A stretch of 64,000 bases of DNA from Herbinix sp. (GTDB lineage: Bacteria; Bacillota; Clostridia; Lachnospirales; Lachnospiraceae). Within the stretch, counting starts at the first letter, position 1; each line of letters begins with the position of its first letter. Location: assembly GCA_029256105.1 (NCBI GenBank), contig JAQSYO010000004.1, positions 1 to 64,000 on the forward strand, written 5' to 3'. Positions 38,101 through 46,451 of this stretch are shown here, piece after piece. Position numbers and translations under genes: made by a program. A model generated the notes under the pieces. The model saw nothing but the letters and a program-made list of their open reading frames with translations. It was not told where the DNA came from and did not search any database.

Positions 38101-38695
38101 CCTCCATGTCCACCATTTCTGCATAATCCCTATACTCCAGAGCTTCAATTTTCTGTACCTCATGAGAAGTACGAAAACCATCAAAGAAATGTACAAAGGG
38201 TAATCTACCTTTAATTGCTGATAGATGTGCAATCGGAGCCAAATCAACAACCTCTTGTACAGAACCAGAGGCTAACATTGCGCACCCGGTCTGTCTCGTT
38301 GCCATAACATCCTGATGGTCACCAAAGATATTGAGGGCATGAGCTGCGATTGCTCGCGCACTGACATGGATAACACCAGGTAACAACTCACCTGCCGATT
38401 TATACATGTTTGGAATCATTAATAATAGGCCCTGTGAAGCAGTAAAGGTTGTTGTAAGAGCACCTGCTTGTAAGGAACCATGAAATGCACCGGAGGCTCC
38501 TGCTTCTGATTGCATTTCTACCACATTTACTCCCTGTCCGAATATATTCTTGCGACCATTCGCTGCCCATTCATCGGTAGATTCCGCCATACCCGAAGAG
38601 GGAGTGATCGGATAAATTGCAGCCACCTCTGTAAACGCATAGGCCGCATACGCTGCCGCTGTATTACCATCTACCGTCATTTGAATCTTTGCCAT
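35129..38695 (-). CDS. nifJ: Pyruvate:ferredoxin (flavodoxin) oxidoreductase
   Basis: The 1188-residue homodimeric PFOR oxidises pyruvate to acetyl-CoA and CO2 and reduces ferredoxin. Domains in order are: the pyruvate-binding domain with YPITPSSGMAE, domain II (IYRPFSM-like region), the gamma domain, two [4Fe-4S] motifs (CIQCNQCAYVCP near residue 685 and CTGCGNCADICP near 742), and the TPP domain with GDGWAYDIGYGGLDH and SNTGGQ (about residues 975-1010). A third cluster is ligated by CAGCGETPY and distant Cys. Length is normal. It follows a small DUF3787 gene by 17 bp, with GGAGAGG before the ATG. It is the central catabolic enzyme of this anaerobe. Confidence 0.97.
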   Translation of the reverse strand: MAKIQMTVDGNTAAAYAAYAFTEVAAIYPITPSSGMAESTDEWAANGRKNIFGQGVNVVEMQSEAGASGAFHGSLQAGALTTTFTASQGLLLMIPNMYKSAGELLPGVIHVSARAIAAHALNIFGDHQDVMATRQTGCAMLASGSVQEVVDLAPIAHLSAIKGRLPFVHFFDGFRTSHEVQKIEALEYRDYAEMVDMEAVKEFRNRALSPNHPVIRGTAQNSDIYFQGREASNQFYLDIVPVVEEYMKKMGEYTGRTYELFNYYGAVDAEYVIIAMGSVTQAIEQTIDYFNNLGEKYGLIKVHLYRPFSMDHFMRSMPKSVKKIAVLDRTKEPGAVGEPLYLDVCSCFSGNAKAPVIIGGRYGLGSKDTNPSHIAAVYNNLKQDNPKNFFTIGIDDDVTKTSLAPVKEIKAEPEGMISCQIWGLGSDGTVGANKQAIKIIGEHSDLNVQAYFDYDSKKSGGLTVSHLRFGEDAIRSTYLVSHADYVACHNQSYVNKYDLLQSIKRGGTFVLNTKWTDDELDQNLPGIMKKQIAEKEVKFYTINAVGIAEEIGLGNRINMVMQGAFFKLTEVLPENVFITELKAGIYKMYGKKGEKIVKMNQDAVDQGIKSIKKVKVPKEWKNCDAENSTDVEEPEFIRKIMRPMSELKGGDLPVSAFSGREDGTFPSGTTAYEKRGIAVNVPEWIEERCIQCNQCAYVCPHAVIRPFLLDDEELKKAPESFVTKKATGKNYEGYNYKIQISPMDCTGCGNCADICPAKGKALIMQPIGTQLSTQITNWQFAMEGISFKENLAYGAAFKDSQFKAPLIEFSGACAGCGETPYIKLVTQLFGERMMIANATGCSSIWAASAPSTAYTTNREGKGPSWANSLFEDNAEFGFGMYLAVKQLRNKLEQNMRLLNDMNVEERVKEAFHDWLHYKEDGKASEEASKKVIDVLEHFISTDVEVVQLVNEINQNRDYLTKRSIWLVGGDGWAYDIGYGGLDHVMASGEDINVLVFDTEVYSNTGGQASKSTPTAAIAKFAASGKKQGKKDLGRMMMTYGNVYVAQVGINADNTQLIKALREAEEHHGPSIIIAYAPCINHGMKEGMGRSMATIKKAVQAGYWHLYRYNPELKGEGKNPFILDSKEPTESFREFIMGQVRYSSLEKAFPDQAEKLFLQAEQLSKERYAIYKQMSQAEPLEIGTASTTI

Positions 38696-38712
38696 AGTTA
38701 CATCCTCTCCTT

Positions 38713-38907
38713 CTATAACTTACTTCCGTTATCTACCCATTCCTTTGCATCAATAACACGCTCCAAGGATGGCTTATTCACATTATCAACCTTATAATTC
38801 TCATCTGCATCTTGCCATGCCGCTGTACATTCACAATTGGTAGGCTCAGTTGCTTTAAGCCGTTTATTGTTTTTGCCCTGAAAATTGTCCTTACCTTTAA
38901 CAAACAT
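38713..38907 (-). CDS. DUF3787 small protein (CDIF630_02480-type spore surface family)
   Basis: The 64-residue protein is hydrophilic and ends with the DUF3787 pattern CTAAWQDAD ... PSLERVIDAKEWVDNGSKL (TAAW, then V/I-x2-AKEWVD-N). Members in Clostridioides are named spore surface proteins, but the biochemical role is unknown. GGAGG seven nt before the ATG and 17 bp spacing to nifJ argue for a real, co-transcribed gene. The N-terminal basic half (FVKGKDNFQGKNNKRLK) is less conserved. Placing it with PFOR is unusual if it acts only on the spore. Confidence 0.8.
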   Translation of the reverse strand: MFVKGKDNFQGKNNKRLKATEPTNCECTAAWQDADENYKVDNVNKPSLERVIDAKEWVDNGSKL

Positions 38908-39164
38908 ATTGTTACCTCCATTTCTTCTTAAAGACTACAATTACCTCTCATAATTGGTTTTCTCATATGAAATTAAATTTCTATGTTACATTGTTTCCGA
39001 TTTCTTTCATATCTATTACGTTTCATTATAAGTTTTGGAAATATTATAACTTTAATCAGGACATGAATTTCCATTAATCTCTTTTCTGTTTTAACATAAC
39101 TTTTTAAACTCTATCTCATAATATAAAAGAGTATTTACTTTTTCAGATTGGAAGTGTTGCACCA

Positions 39165-40697
39165 ATGAAACGAATTAAATTATTTTTTAGTAAGACAATT
39201 ATCCTAGTCCTATCCGTGCTATTTCAAATTACTGCATTTATCATAATACTCCTAGAATTCAGGGATTATTTGACGATATTTTATAGCATTAGTTATGTCA
39301 TTAGTGTTGCTGCTGTTCTTTGGATTGTAAATAACCGGATGAACCCAGGCTTTAAAATTGCCTGGCTGATTATGATACTAACATTTCCCATCTTCGGGAT
39401 CATTATTTATCTTTTATACGGAGGAAAAAATAGTGGTAAGAAGATGCACCGTAAGCTTGATGTTATGTATAAAGAAATGCAATCGAATTTTATGGATAAT
39501 CATGAGATACTCCAAGCTACACTTCACAGGGAAGATCAATATGCATTTCGCCAATCCAATTACATAAGAAGAGTATCCCTATGTCCCGTCTATCAAAATA
39601 GTGCTTGCTCCTATTATTCGCCAGGTGAGAATGCTTATTATGTTATTATGGAGGAGTTAAAAAAAGCGGAAGAATTTATCTTCCTTGAGTATTTTATCAT
39701 AGAAGAAGGTTTCTTCTGGAACAACATTCTAGCGTTACTTCAAGAAAAAGCAGCTACTGGGGTGGAGATACGATTAATTTATGATGATGTTGGCTCACTA
39801 TTTACTCTGCCTCGTCATTTTGATAAGAAATTAGCCACTTTGAACATTAAATGTCGAGTATTCAACCCATTCATTCCTATTATTTCCTCCAGTTTAAATA
39901 ACCGTGACCATCGTAAAATCTTATTAATTGATGGTAAGACAGTATTTACCGGAGGTATCAATCTGGCAGACGAATATATTAATGTAAAAGTGAAGTACGG
40001 ATATTGGAAGGATTCAGTCCTAAAGGTTCAAGGGGATGCTGTATGGAGCTTTACTGTAATGTTTCTATCCACCTGGAACTATCTCGGTAACTCAAGAGAA
40101 GATGCTACTCCATTTCGCAGACAAACTCAACTCAACAATATAATACCGTCTGGATATATACAACCCTATGCTGATACCCCACTTGATTGTGAAGGTGTTA
40201 GTGAAACGGTTTATATGAATTTAATCACTGCAGCAACTGATTATATCTATATTACTACGCCATACTTAATCATTGATAATGAAATGATTACTGCACTATG
40301 CAATGCTGCAAAGAGTGGAATCGATGTCAAAATAATTACTCCACGGATACCGGACAAAAAAGTTATTCATATGATGACACGATCCTTTTATCCACTTCTA
40401 CTAGAATGTGGGGTTAAAATTTATGAATATGTTCCTGGGTTTATGCATTCGAAAAGTTTTGTCTCCGATGACAAATACGCAATTGTTGGAACTGTAAATC
40501 TTGATTATCGGAGTCTTTATCTTCATTTTGAATGCGGTGTATGGATGTATAAAGCAGAATGTATTAAAGATATTAAAAAGGATTTTCTAAATTCATTGGA
40601 ATTAAGTGAACTAATTCCATATGAGAAAAGTAAGGAGAAAGGCTGGTTTATTCGATTAGCAAGTGCAATAATGAGAATCTTCGCACCCTTCTTTTAA
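39165..40697 (+). CDS. cls: Cardiolipin synthase
   Basis: The 510-residue phospholipase D-superfamily enzyme makes cardiolipin from phosphatidylglycerol. It has two N-terminal membrane helices (PLDc_N type, about residues 10-70) and two HKD regions: RDHRKILLIDG with FTGGINLAD (about residues 246-270), and MHSKSFVSDDKYAIVGTVN (about residues 426-444). The Gly-Gly-Lys rich turn GGKNSGKKMH after helix 2 is typical of clostridial enzymes. SD (GGAAG) is somewhat distant. It is a single gene ending at a bidirectional terminator. Confidence 0.94.
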   Translation: MKRIKLFFSKTIILVLSVLFQITAFIIILLEFRDYLTIFYSISYVISVAAVLWIVNNRMNPGFKIAWLIMILTFPIFGIIIYLLYGGKNSGKKMHRKLDVMYKEMQSNFMDNHEILQATLHREDQYAFRQSNYIRRVSLCPVYQNSACSYYSPGENAYYVIMEELKKAEEFIFLEYFIIEEGFFWNNILALLQEKAATGVEIRLIYDDVGSLFTLPRHFDKKLATLNIKCRVFNPFIPIISSSLNNRDHRKILLIDGKTVFTGGINLADEYINVKVKYGYWKDSVLKVQGDAVWSFTVMFLSTWNYLGNSREDATPFRRQTQLNNIIPSGYIQPYADTPLDCEGVSETVYMNLITAATDYIYITTPYLIIDNEMITALCNAAKSGIDVKIITPRIPDKKVIHMMTRSFYPLLLECGVKIYEYVPGFMHSKSFVSDDKYAIVGTVNLDYRSLYLHFECGVWMYKAECIKDIKKDFLNSLELSELIPYEKSKEKGWFIRLASAIMRIFAPFF

Positions 40698-40709
40698 AGG
40701 ATCTAAAAA

Positions 40710-40744
40710 GGACACTGCCAATTAATATAACTTTGACAGTGTCC
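40710..40744. terminator. Bidirectional terminator between cls and the LysM/GH18 gene
   Basis: GGACACTG/CAGTGTCC stem with flanking AAAA on the left; lies 13 bp after the cls stop and 61 bp beyond the convergent gene's stop. Confidence 0.7.
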
Positions 40745-40804
40745 GTCCTAAATGCAAAACTAATATTTCTTCATTATTGAAGGTAACGCTTTCTATTAAT
40801 ACTG

Positions 40805-42109
40805 CTAAATTAACAATTCAGGTGAGACTTTATCTATTACATACTGTGAATTGATAACTAACCACATTTGTGCAAAGAAGTACATTATATTCCAAACATC
40901 AACGCCTCTGAAGCCATATTCCGATACCTGCTGCATTGTTGAATCTATACTCCTAGCGTCCTTAAACCATACAATATGCTGTTTCGGCACCCCAAGATTA
41001 TAATCGACATATTGAAAATAAGGGGCTTGTGAAGTTTCATCATATAAAATGGTTGCACCAACTTCTGCTGCTAAGGATAATGCAGAATTAACGTTAAGCG
41101 CTTTCGTACTAGACGCACCTATTTCATAGGGAAGTTGCCAATCGTAACCTATCGTTTGTATTCCTACAAATATCTTTTCCGGTGGAATAAACTCTACTGC
41201 ATAATCTAAAAACTCTCTTGACGTATTTACAGAAATCGGAACCGGTGGCCCAAAATAATATCCCCAATTATAAGTCAACAGCATTACACCATATGCCAAT
41301 TGACCAATGATCGAATAGTTAATTTTTTCAAACGATATCCCATTTTCATCAAAATTTAGTCTGGGATTTATAGTTACAAATACCGGAAATCCTTCCATAT
41401 CTAATCGGTTTATTATATTTGTTAAGAAATTTTCATATTGTTGAAGGTTTGATGTATTTATATATTGAAAGGATATATTTAGGCCATAATAACCTTTCGT
41501 TCTTAAAATAGTAATCATATTCTCAATATGCTGATTCTGCAATTCTTCGTCATACAATATACGGAAGGCAACTTCAATATTAGCACCACCCTGTATCGTT
41601 AATGTTGTTAATAACATAAGGGGAGCTACTCCATATTCCTTTGCAGTTTGTATAATATCAGAATCATCACCATAGCTAATTATTTCGCCGTCATTTGTAG
41701 CCCTATAATTAAATACCGTGAGATAGGTAAGAAATGGTAATGTCTTTTTCAGTATCTCATTCTTAATATATGGAAATGCATAACCGTTGGTGGAAATTAT
41801 ACCTTTATCCGTATTATAACTAATTGTTATTATTTCACCTGGATAGATAAATTCTCTGTCGGAAAGGAATGGATTATTTCTTAGTAATTGCATCAATGGT
41901 ACTCCATGCGCATCTGCAATATTGATTAAGGAATCCCCCTCCTGAACGATATAAGTCTGCTCAGGATATGCAATCACTATGACTTGCCCGACTACTAAGT
42001 TGTTTGGTGCTTCTAAATCATTATCTTGAATTAATCTTGTAGCCGATATATTATATCTTTCAGCGATTGAATCAATGGTATCCCCCGGTTGTACTACATA
42101 TAAATTCAT
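40805..42109 (-). CDS. LysM-GH18 protein, probable catalytically inactive SleL/YaaH-like
   Basis: The 434-residue protein has two LysM modules (YVVQPGDTIDSIAERYNIS at about residues 4-22 and YIVQEGDSLINIADAHGV at about 53-70) that bind peptidoglycan, then a GH18 domain (about residues 105-430). This is the layout of spore cortex-lytic SleL/YaaH. The GH18 catalytic motif, normally DxxDxDxE (as in NIDFEY), reads NISFQY at about residues 208-213. The Asp is Ser and the acid/base Glu is Gln, so hydrolysis is unlikely; a binding or coat-assembly role is more likely. No signal peptide, as usual for coat proteins. GAGGA precedes the ATG. Confidence 0.88.
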   Translation of the reverse strand: MNLYVVQPGDTIDSIAERYNISATRLIQDNDLEAPNNLVVGQVIVIAYPEQTYIVQEGDSLINIADAHGVPLMQLLRNNPFLSDREFIYPGEIITISYNTDKGIISTNGYAFPYIKNEILKKTLPFLTYLTVFNYRATNDGEIISYGDDSDIIQTAKEYGVAPLMLLTTLTIQGGANIEVAFRILYDEELQNQHIENMITILRTKGYYGLNISFQYINTSNLQQYENFLTNIINRLDMEGFPVFVTINPRLNFDENGISFEKINYSIIGQLAYGVMLLTYNWGYYFGPPVPISVNTSREFLDYAVEFIPPEKIFVGIQTIGYDWQLPYEIGASSTKALNVNSALSLAAEVGATILYDETSQAPYFQYVDYNLGVPKQHIVWFKDARSIDSTMQQVSEYGFRGVDVWNIMYFFAQMWLVINSQYVIDKVSPELLI

Positions 42110-42229
42110 AATGTCCTCGATATAATATTTATTTATATTATATGATTAAGAAAATAAGTATACCATTGTAAATTTTATTTTATTAGAATTAATATAAATT
42201 GTCTTAATTTTTATGAAGCATTCCTTTAT

Positions 42230-43462
42230 TTATTCTTCAGAAACTAAACGCTTTTCCCCTGTAATTCCTTGGATTGGTGCGATATCCTGTGTAAATTCCA
42301 AGGTTCCTAAGAATTCACCATTCTTATCACGTACTGCAAAGTACCGAATCAACACAAATCGATCACCCATTCGGATCCAGAAGTCTTCCTTGTCTTTCTT
42401 ACCGGATTTTAAATCTGCAACAATCTGTTCAACGATGTGAACGCTTGCCGGTGGGTGACAATTTTGAACCTGCCTACCGATAACCGCTTTTGTTCTTGGA
42501 AAGATACGTTCCTTTCCCTGTGAAAAATACTTAACAGTACCTTCCTTATCAACAAATGTCATATCCACAGGCATGATATTGAGCATCGCTTCAATCTCTT
42601 CCCCAGACAAGATACCTGTTTCAAATATGTGATACCCCTTCTCGATTGGTTCTTCGCCCTGTGTTTTAACCTTCTCTTCCACATTCACTCTAACAGGCTT
42701 CCATTCCTGTTTCGGTTCATATAAGCAATATCCGAGTTCTCCGCTTTCTTTGGCTATTTTAAGCCATTCATCCTCATTTAAAGTATCTAATACCATCGGA
42801 AATAGAATATTCTCCTCTTTGAAAATCATTTCTTCTACTCTGTTAACTGCTGCTTCCAATTTTTCTGCTACTTCTTCTTTCTTTCCATCATAATTATCAA
42901 GTAGCGTATTTATTTCCTTGATTGAATTACGGATTTCATCATCCACACCCCACATCACCTTAGGAGGTGCAGTAATTCCGTACTTCTCCATATAGGGAAA
43001 TAACAGATTTTCCTTTCGCAGATAATGCTTATCAATTTCCCAGAGCTTAGTAATGCTTTCAAATAGTTTTATTCGATTCTCTTTACTATCCTCGGAAACA
43101 AATACCTCTAAATTAGGTTTAATGCTTTTTCTGATTAGTCTTTCCAATGCACGATTTTCAGCTTTGAAGGTGAACACAGGATGTCCCGGTTTATCCTCTT
43201 GATTTTGTGGCATATGGATTTCTTCAATTGAACCCTTGAATACAGCTGCATGAACATCACATAGCCGCTGAACTTCAGAAACAGGCATTCCTTCTTTAAT
43301 TAATTCATTCTCCATAGCCGAAATCTCAGTTGCAGATACACCTTCAATTAATTTGCCAAAGCGTTCCTTAACTTCTTCCACACTTTTACCATTATGAAGT
43401 TCCATGATCAATTCTTTTAAAGTCTTCTGTCTAAATTCACGGTTGTTAATGTATTCACTCAT
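42230..43462 (-). CDS. DUF438/hemerythrin/PAS protein
   Basis: The 410-residue cytoplasmic protein begins with a DUF438 domain (about residues 1-80), continues with a hemerythrin-like HHE four-helix domain (about residues 95-250, with HxxxE-type ligands such as LWEIDKHYLRKENLLFPYME and EEMIFKEENILFPM), and ends with a PAS-like domain (about residues 285-400, ILSGEEIEAMLNIMPVDMTFVD). Such proteins are thought to sense or scavenge O2 or NO through the di-iron site. It shares this theme with the DUF1858 and RIC genes downstream. GGAGG precedes the ATG. Confidence 0.9.
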   Translation of the reverse strand: MSEYINNREFRQKTLKELIMELHNGKSVEEVKERFGKLIEGVSATEISAMENELIKEGMPVSEVQRLCDVHAAVFKGSIEEIHMPQNQEDKPGHPVFTFKAENRALERLIRKSIKPNLEVFVSEDSKENRIKLFESITKLWEIDKHYLRKENLLFPYMEKYGITAPPKVMWGVDDEIRNSIKEINTLLDNYDGKKEEVAEKLEAAVNRVEEMIFKEENILFPMVLDTLNEDEWLKIAKESGELGYCLYEPKQEWKPVRVNVEEKVKTQGEEPIEKGYHIFETGILSGEEIEAMLNIMPVDMTFVDKEGTVKYFSQGKERIFPRTKAVIGRQVQNCHPPASVHIVEQIVADLKSGKKDKEDFWIRMGDRFVLIRYFAVRDKNGEFLGTLEFTQDIAPIQGITGEKRLVSEE

Positions 43463-43539
43463 TGTATTCCTCCTTATATTCTTAGATCTTTGGTATACAA
43501 TCGTTATTAATACCCATAATTGGAACTAATTATGAATTA

Positions 43540-44877
43540 TTAAAGTATTCTATTCTTATTTTTCTTATAATATATTCCACCGGCAAGCATAATGGAGGCA
43601 CATACAGCAAAATAATATATAAACAAAGGATGCGATATACTACCTGAAATAATTACAAGAGATCCAATCGTTGCTAATATCGGTATAACATATCCTTTCA
43701 TCTTACCTTTTATTGTTCCTTTCTTTGCTAAATTCATTACTGCAAAATAAAGAACGATATAATTCAAATAACTTACACCAATTGCAATTTCGGAGACATC
43801 TCCTCGCATTCCGAATTTTTGTGTTATATAATGAATTACCATCCAGATTACAGATAGTACATACGCAAGGATTGCAGAGTTAAAAGGCATTCCATTTAAC
43901 TTTTCCTCTTCCTTCTTAACCCAATTACTTCCCGGTATCATATTGCGGAGTGCCAAAGAATAAGGCATACGTATGAAACCAAGTGTAATTCCGTTTACTG
44001 TTCCAAGAACGGATACAACAACAAAGACAAGAATTATCTTGGCACCCACGTTACCAAAAATAAGGTTGGCAGCTGTAAACACAAAGCCATCTCCCTGTTC
44101 CATAATTGTATCAGGTCCAAGCAAAGAACTAATTCCTATATAATAAGTAACATAAGCCAACAAAATGATTAATGGAGATATCGTAAGGGCAAGTGGTAGA
44201 TTTCGCTTGCTGTTCTTTATTTCACTACCAATGGAAGTGGCAACAATCCAACCATCAAACGAAAATGCGATAGGTGCAAAAGCTGCAACCCACCCTAAAG
44301 TAGTGGTCGCTGAGCGAAAGCTTTCCATATCTGTTAATCTCAAGGTACTCGGTTTGCCAAAAATCAAACCAGCAATCGCGATAACCAGTAAGGGAATTAA
44401 CTTAATTAACATAGAAGCATTTTGAAAATATCCTCCTAGTTTAGCAGATAAGGTATTTACAATAAAAAGAACAGTTAAACAAATGAGTCCAATCAAAGTA
44501 GTACTTTCAAGTGAAAACTCAATTCCAAACAATTGACAGATATATATGCCGGTTACCCAGGCTACTACAGCAGCAAGTGTTGGTAGGTATAAAAATGTCT
44601 GAAACCAGCCAAACGCACAAGACGGACCGATCCCCACAAACTCTTCTGTGTAGGCAACTAAACCACCAGGCTTGTCCGTAAGATTTGCTAATTGAGAGAT
44701 TGCCAGGCAACCGAATACAATAGCTATCGCTGCTACAAAAAATATGATAACTCCTAATAACACATTACCATTCGTATAACTAAGTACGTTATCTGCTTTA
44801 AAAAATATTCCGGATCCAATTACTACACCGGTAATCATAGTTATTGCCGTAAACAACCCATATCTTCTCTTATTCAT
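43540..44877 (-). CDS. APC-family amino acid permease
   Basis: The protein (about 445 residues) has 12 membrane helices and the APC motif MITGVVIGSGIFFKADNVL in helix 1 and TDKPGGLVAYTEEFVG after helix 2. It probably imports or exchanges an amino acid; the substrate is unknown. The start at 44877 has GAGGG nine nt upstream; the longer frame to 44928 runs into a leader hairpin and is rejected. A structured leader of about 390 nt precedes it, which suggests RNA-level control. It ends 77 bp before the DUF438 gene, so the two might be co-transcribed. Confidence 0.9.
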   Translation of the reverse strand: MNKRRYGLFTAITMITGVVIGSGIFFKADNVLSYTNGNVLLGVIIFFVAAIAIVFGCLAISQLANLTDKPGGLVAYTEEFVGIGPSCAFGWFQTFLYLPTLAAVVAWVTGIYICQLFGIEFSLESTTLIGLICLTVLFIVNTLSAKLGGYFQNASMLIKLIPLLVIAIAGLIFGKPSTLRLTDMESFRSATTTLGWVAAFAPIAFSFDGWIVATSIGSEIKNSKRNLPLALTISPLIILLAYVTYYIGISSLLGPDTIMEQGDGFVFTAANLIFGNVGAKIILVFVVVSVLGTVNGITLGFIRMPYSLALRNMIPGSNWVKKEEEKLNGMPFNSAILAYVLSVIWMVIHYITQKFGMRGDVSEIAIGVSYLNYIVLYFAVMNLAKKGTIKGKMKGYVIPILATIGSLVIISGSISHPLFIYYFAVCASIMLAGGIYYKKNKNRIL

Positions 44878-45300
44878 TTTGTTTATCCCTCTTTTGATTA
44901 TTTGTTTAATGTAAGAGCTGTTACACATGAAATCATTCCTATAACAGCTCTTATTTAATCCTTTGATATCTATATGAAACCACTAAGAAGCGGTAGAGTA
45001 GTCCTTAGGTGGAAATGGTTTCTCGCGTTCATTTGTATATGTGATTGACATTAAAATCACATATATCGCAGCTTTATCTGATTACACCCATAAATCTTCT
45101 CACATTAACCTACCTTTTTGCCGCTATACGGCATCTTCAGTAACCCGGAAGAGCTTAGAAATGAGTAACTCTGTACTCACATCGCGGTTCTTTCTGTGTG
45201 AGGATGAACTTTCTTCACACGAATTACCAGCTCAGTGATCGCCTCCCTTCTATTGTAAAAGAAGGAATTTCGACACAACTTTTTAAATATAACATCAAAC
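44878..45300 (-). promoter_or_regulatory. Structured leader RNA of the amino-acid permease, class unknown
   Basis: A promoter candidate (TTGCTC, 17 bp, TATATT) starts transcription near 45270. The leader then holds at least seven possible hairpins on the minus strand: CCTTCT/AGAAGG, GTGTGA/TCACAC, TGAGTA/TACTCA, GCCG/CGGC, ATATGTGATT/AATCACATAT (about 45035-45065), GAAACCA/TGGTTTC with inner CTAAG/CTTAG pairing, and a final TAAGAGCTGTTA/TAACAGCTCTTA hairpin (44912-44953) just before the SD. This looks like a riboswitch or attenuator. I could not match T-box, lysine, glycine, TPP or c-di-AMP consensus. A short open frame on the plus strand here has no SD. Confidence 0.5.
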
Positions 45301-45579
45301 TAGTCATAGAGCAAGTTAATATTTCTTAATCATTATGGATGCTTTTATTGTTGCACTCTGCGACTAAAATTATGAATTATTTTCTTAATGTCCGCATGAC
45401 TTCAACCAGAATTTTGAGGCTCTAATAATTCGTAAGTAGGAGTACGCTCCCTCCTCATCTTACATTATTATTATATTCTATTTGTCGATTTATGTTACAT
45501 TTAGGGGTAACACTTTTGTTTCTAAAAAATACTCTTTATATGAACACTGTTATGAAAATTTCAACCTCTAGAATAAAAT
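45301..45579. other. Intergenic region with one hairpin, no gene
   Basis: Mostly AT-rich. An imperfect inverted repeat (TAAGTAGGAG / CTCCTCATCTTA, about 45434-45465) lies upstream of the permease promoter and may be an operator or a remnant terminator. Nothing else recognisable. Confidence 0.4.
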
Positions 45580-45647
45580 AGCTGCCATGGGTCTTAATAT
45601 GGATGTTCAAATCGAATAATGTTCCATATGTTCACAACACGGCAGCT
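45580..45647 (-). terminator. Compound hairpin, probable terminator of the gnd-zwf-cyclase operon
   Basis: AGCTGCC/GGCAGCT arms enclose a second hairpin (ATATGGA/TCCATAT), followed on the minus strand by ATTTTATTCT. It lies about 160 bp past the cyclase-family stop; the bases between are AT-rich without features. Confidence 0.6.
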
Positions 45648-45804
45648 TTCATAAATACTTGAATTATTTCTTATTTACTTAATTATGTTACAAAATTTAA
45701 TGATATTTGTTACTTCATTTAAGTTACTTCGATAATTCAAATAATATTTATTATTATGTTTTATTTTAATCCTATTTTGTTAGTGCAACTTCTGAGTAAT
45801 TCCC

Positions 45805-46440
45805 TTACCATTTCAACAATATGGCTCTAACCGGCGCTGCTTCTCCACCTACAATATTGATTGGAGCAGCAACCAGAAAGTAATTTCCTTCCTCTATGTC
45901 CTTTAAACGTAAACCCTCCAGAATATGAATCCCTTGACTCATTAATTGTAAATGTGTTTCATGACCCGGTTGACTCCTCTCAATTCCAAGTGCATCAGTA
46001 CCAACGCCTTTGATATTAAGACTTGCTAAATACCCAGCCCCTGTTTTATCTAGGAAAATAAAATCATTCTCTAGTATATCCTCATATGAATTCTTTGTTT
46101 TCAAAAGAATGAAATCACCGGCAACGATATCTTTTCTTAGCAAATCTTCCTTTGTTATCTTATCCACGGAAGCTGTTAAATCCAATACCTTGCACTCCGT
46201 TACCACCTGATTTAAATCCAATGTTTCCATGGTATTCCCGCCTGGTATCATATGCAAGGTTCGATCCATATGGGTACCTGTATGCAAATTCATTGAAATT
46301 CTACTTTCATAAGAAGTACCTGTGTTATAATCACTTTCCACTTGCAAACTCGGTCGCTTTGATTCTTTTCCCTTATATACCGGCATACTGGCAGTTATCG
46401 GCATTGATATGTCATAAACCTTTTTATCCTTTAAATTCAT
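45805..46440 (-). CDS. Cyclase family protein (kynurenine formamidase-like metal hydrolase)
   Basis: The protein (about 211 residues) belongs to the cyclase/KynB-like family. The metal motif HTGTHMDRTLH (HxGTHxD, about residues 52-62) is intact, preceded by YDISMPITASMPVYKG. Members hydrolyse N-formylkynurenine, isatin or other amides; the substrate here is not evident, because no tryptophan catabolic genes are nearby. AGGAGG seven nt before the ATG at 46440 sets the start. It follows zwf by 11 bp and so is probably co-transcribed with the oxidative pentose phosphate genes. Confidence 0.87.
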   Translation of the reverse strand: MNLKDKKVYDISMPITASMPVYKGKESKRPSLQVESDYNTGTSYESRISMNLHTGTHMDRTLHMIPGGNTMETLDLNQVVTECKVLDLTASVDKITKEDLLRKDIVAGDFILLKTKNSYEDILENDFIFLDKTGAGYLASLNIKGVGTDALGIERSQPGHETHLQLMSQGIHILEGLRLKDIEEGNYFLVAAPINIVGGEAAPVRAILLKW

Positions 46441-46451
46441 TGTTTCTCCTC

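Noticed and set aside
45041-45238. Short plus-strand frame in the permease leader
   Set aside because: No SD, no recognisable protein; the sequence is better explained by RNA helices on the other strand.
44954-45260. T-box or lysine riboswitch
   Set aside because: The T-box core (GGGTGG-x-ACCGCG) and the lysine-riboswitch core are absent; only isolated words resemble them.
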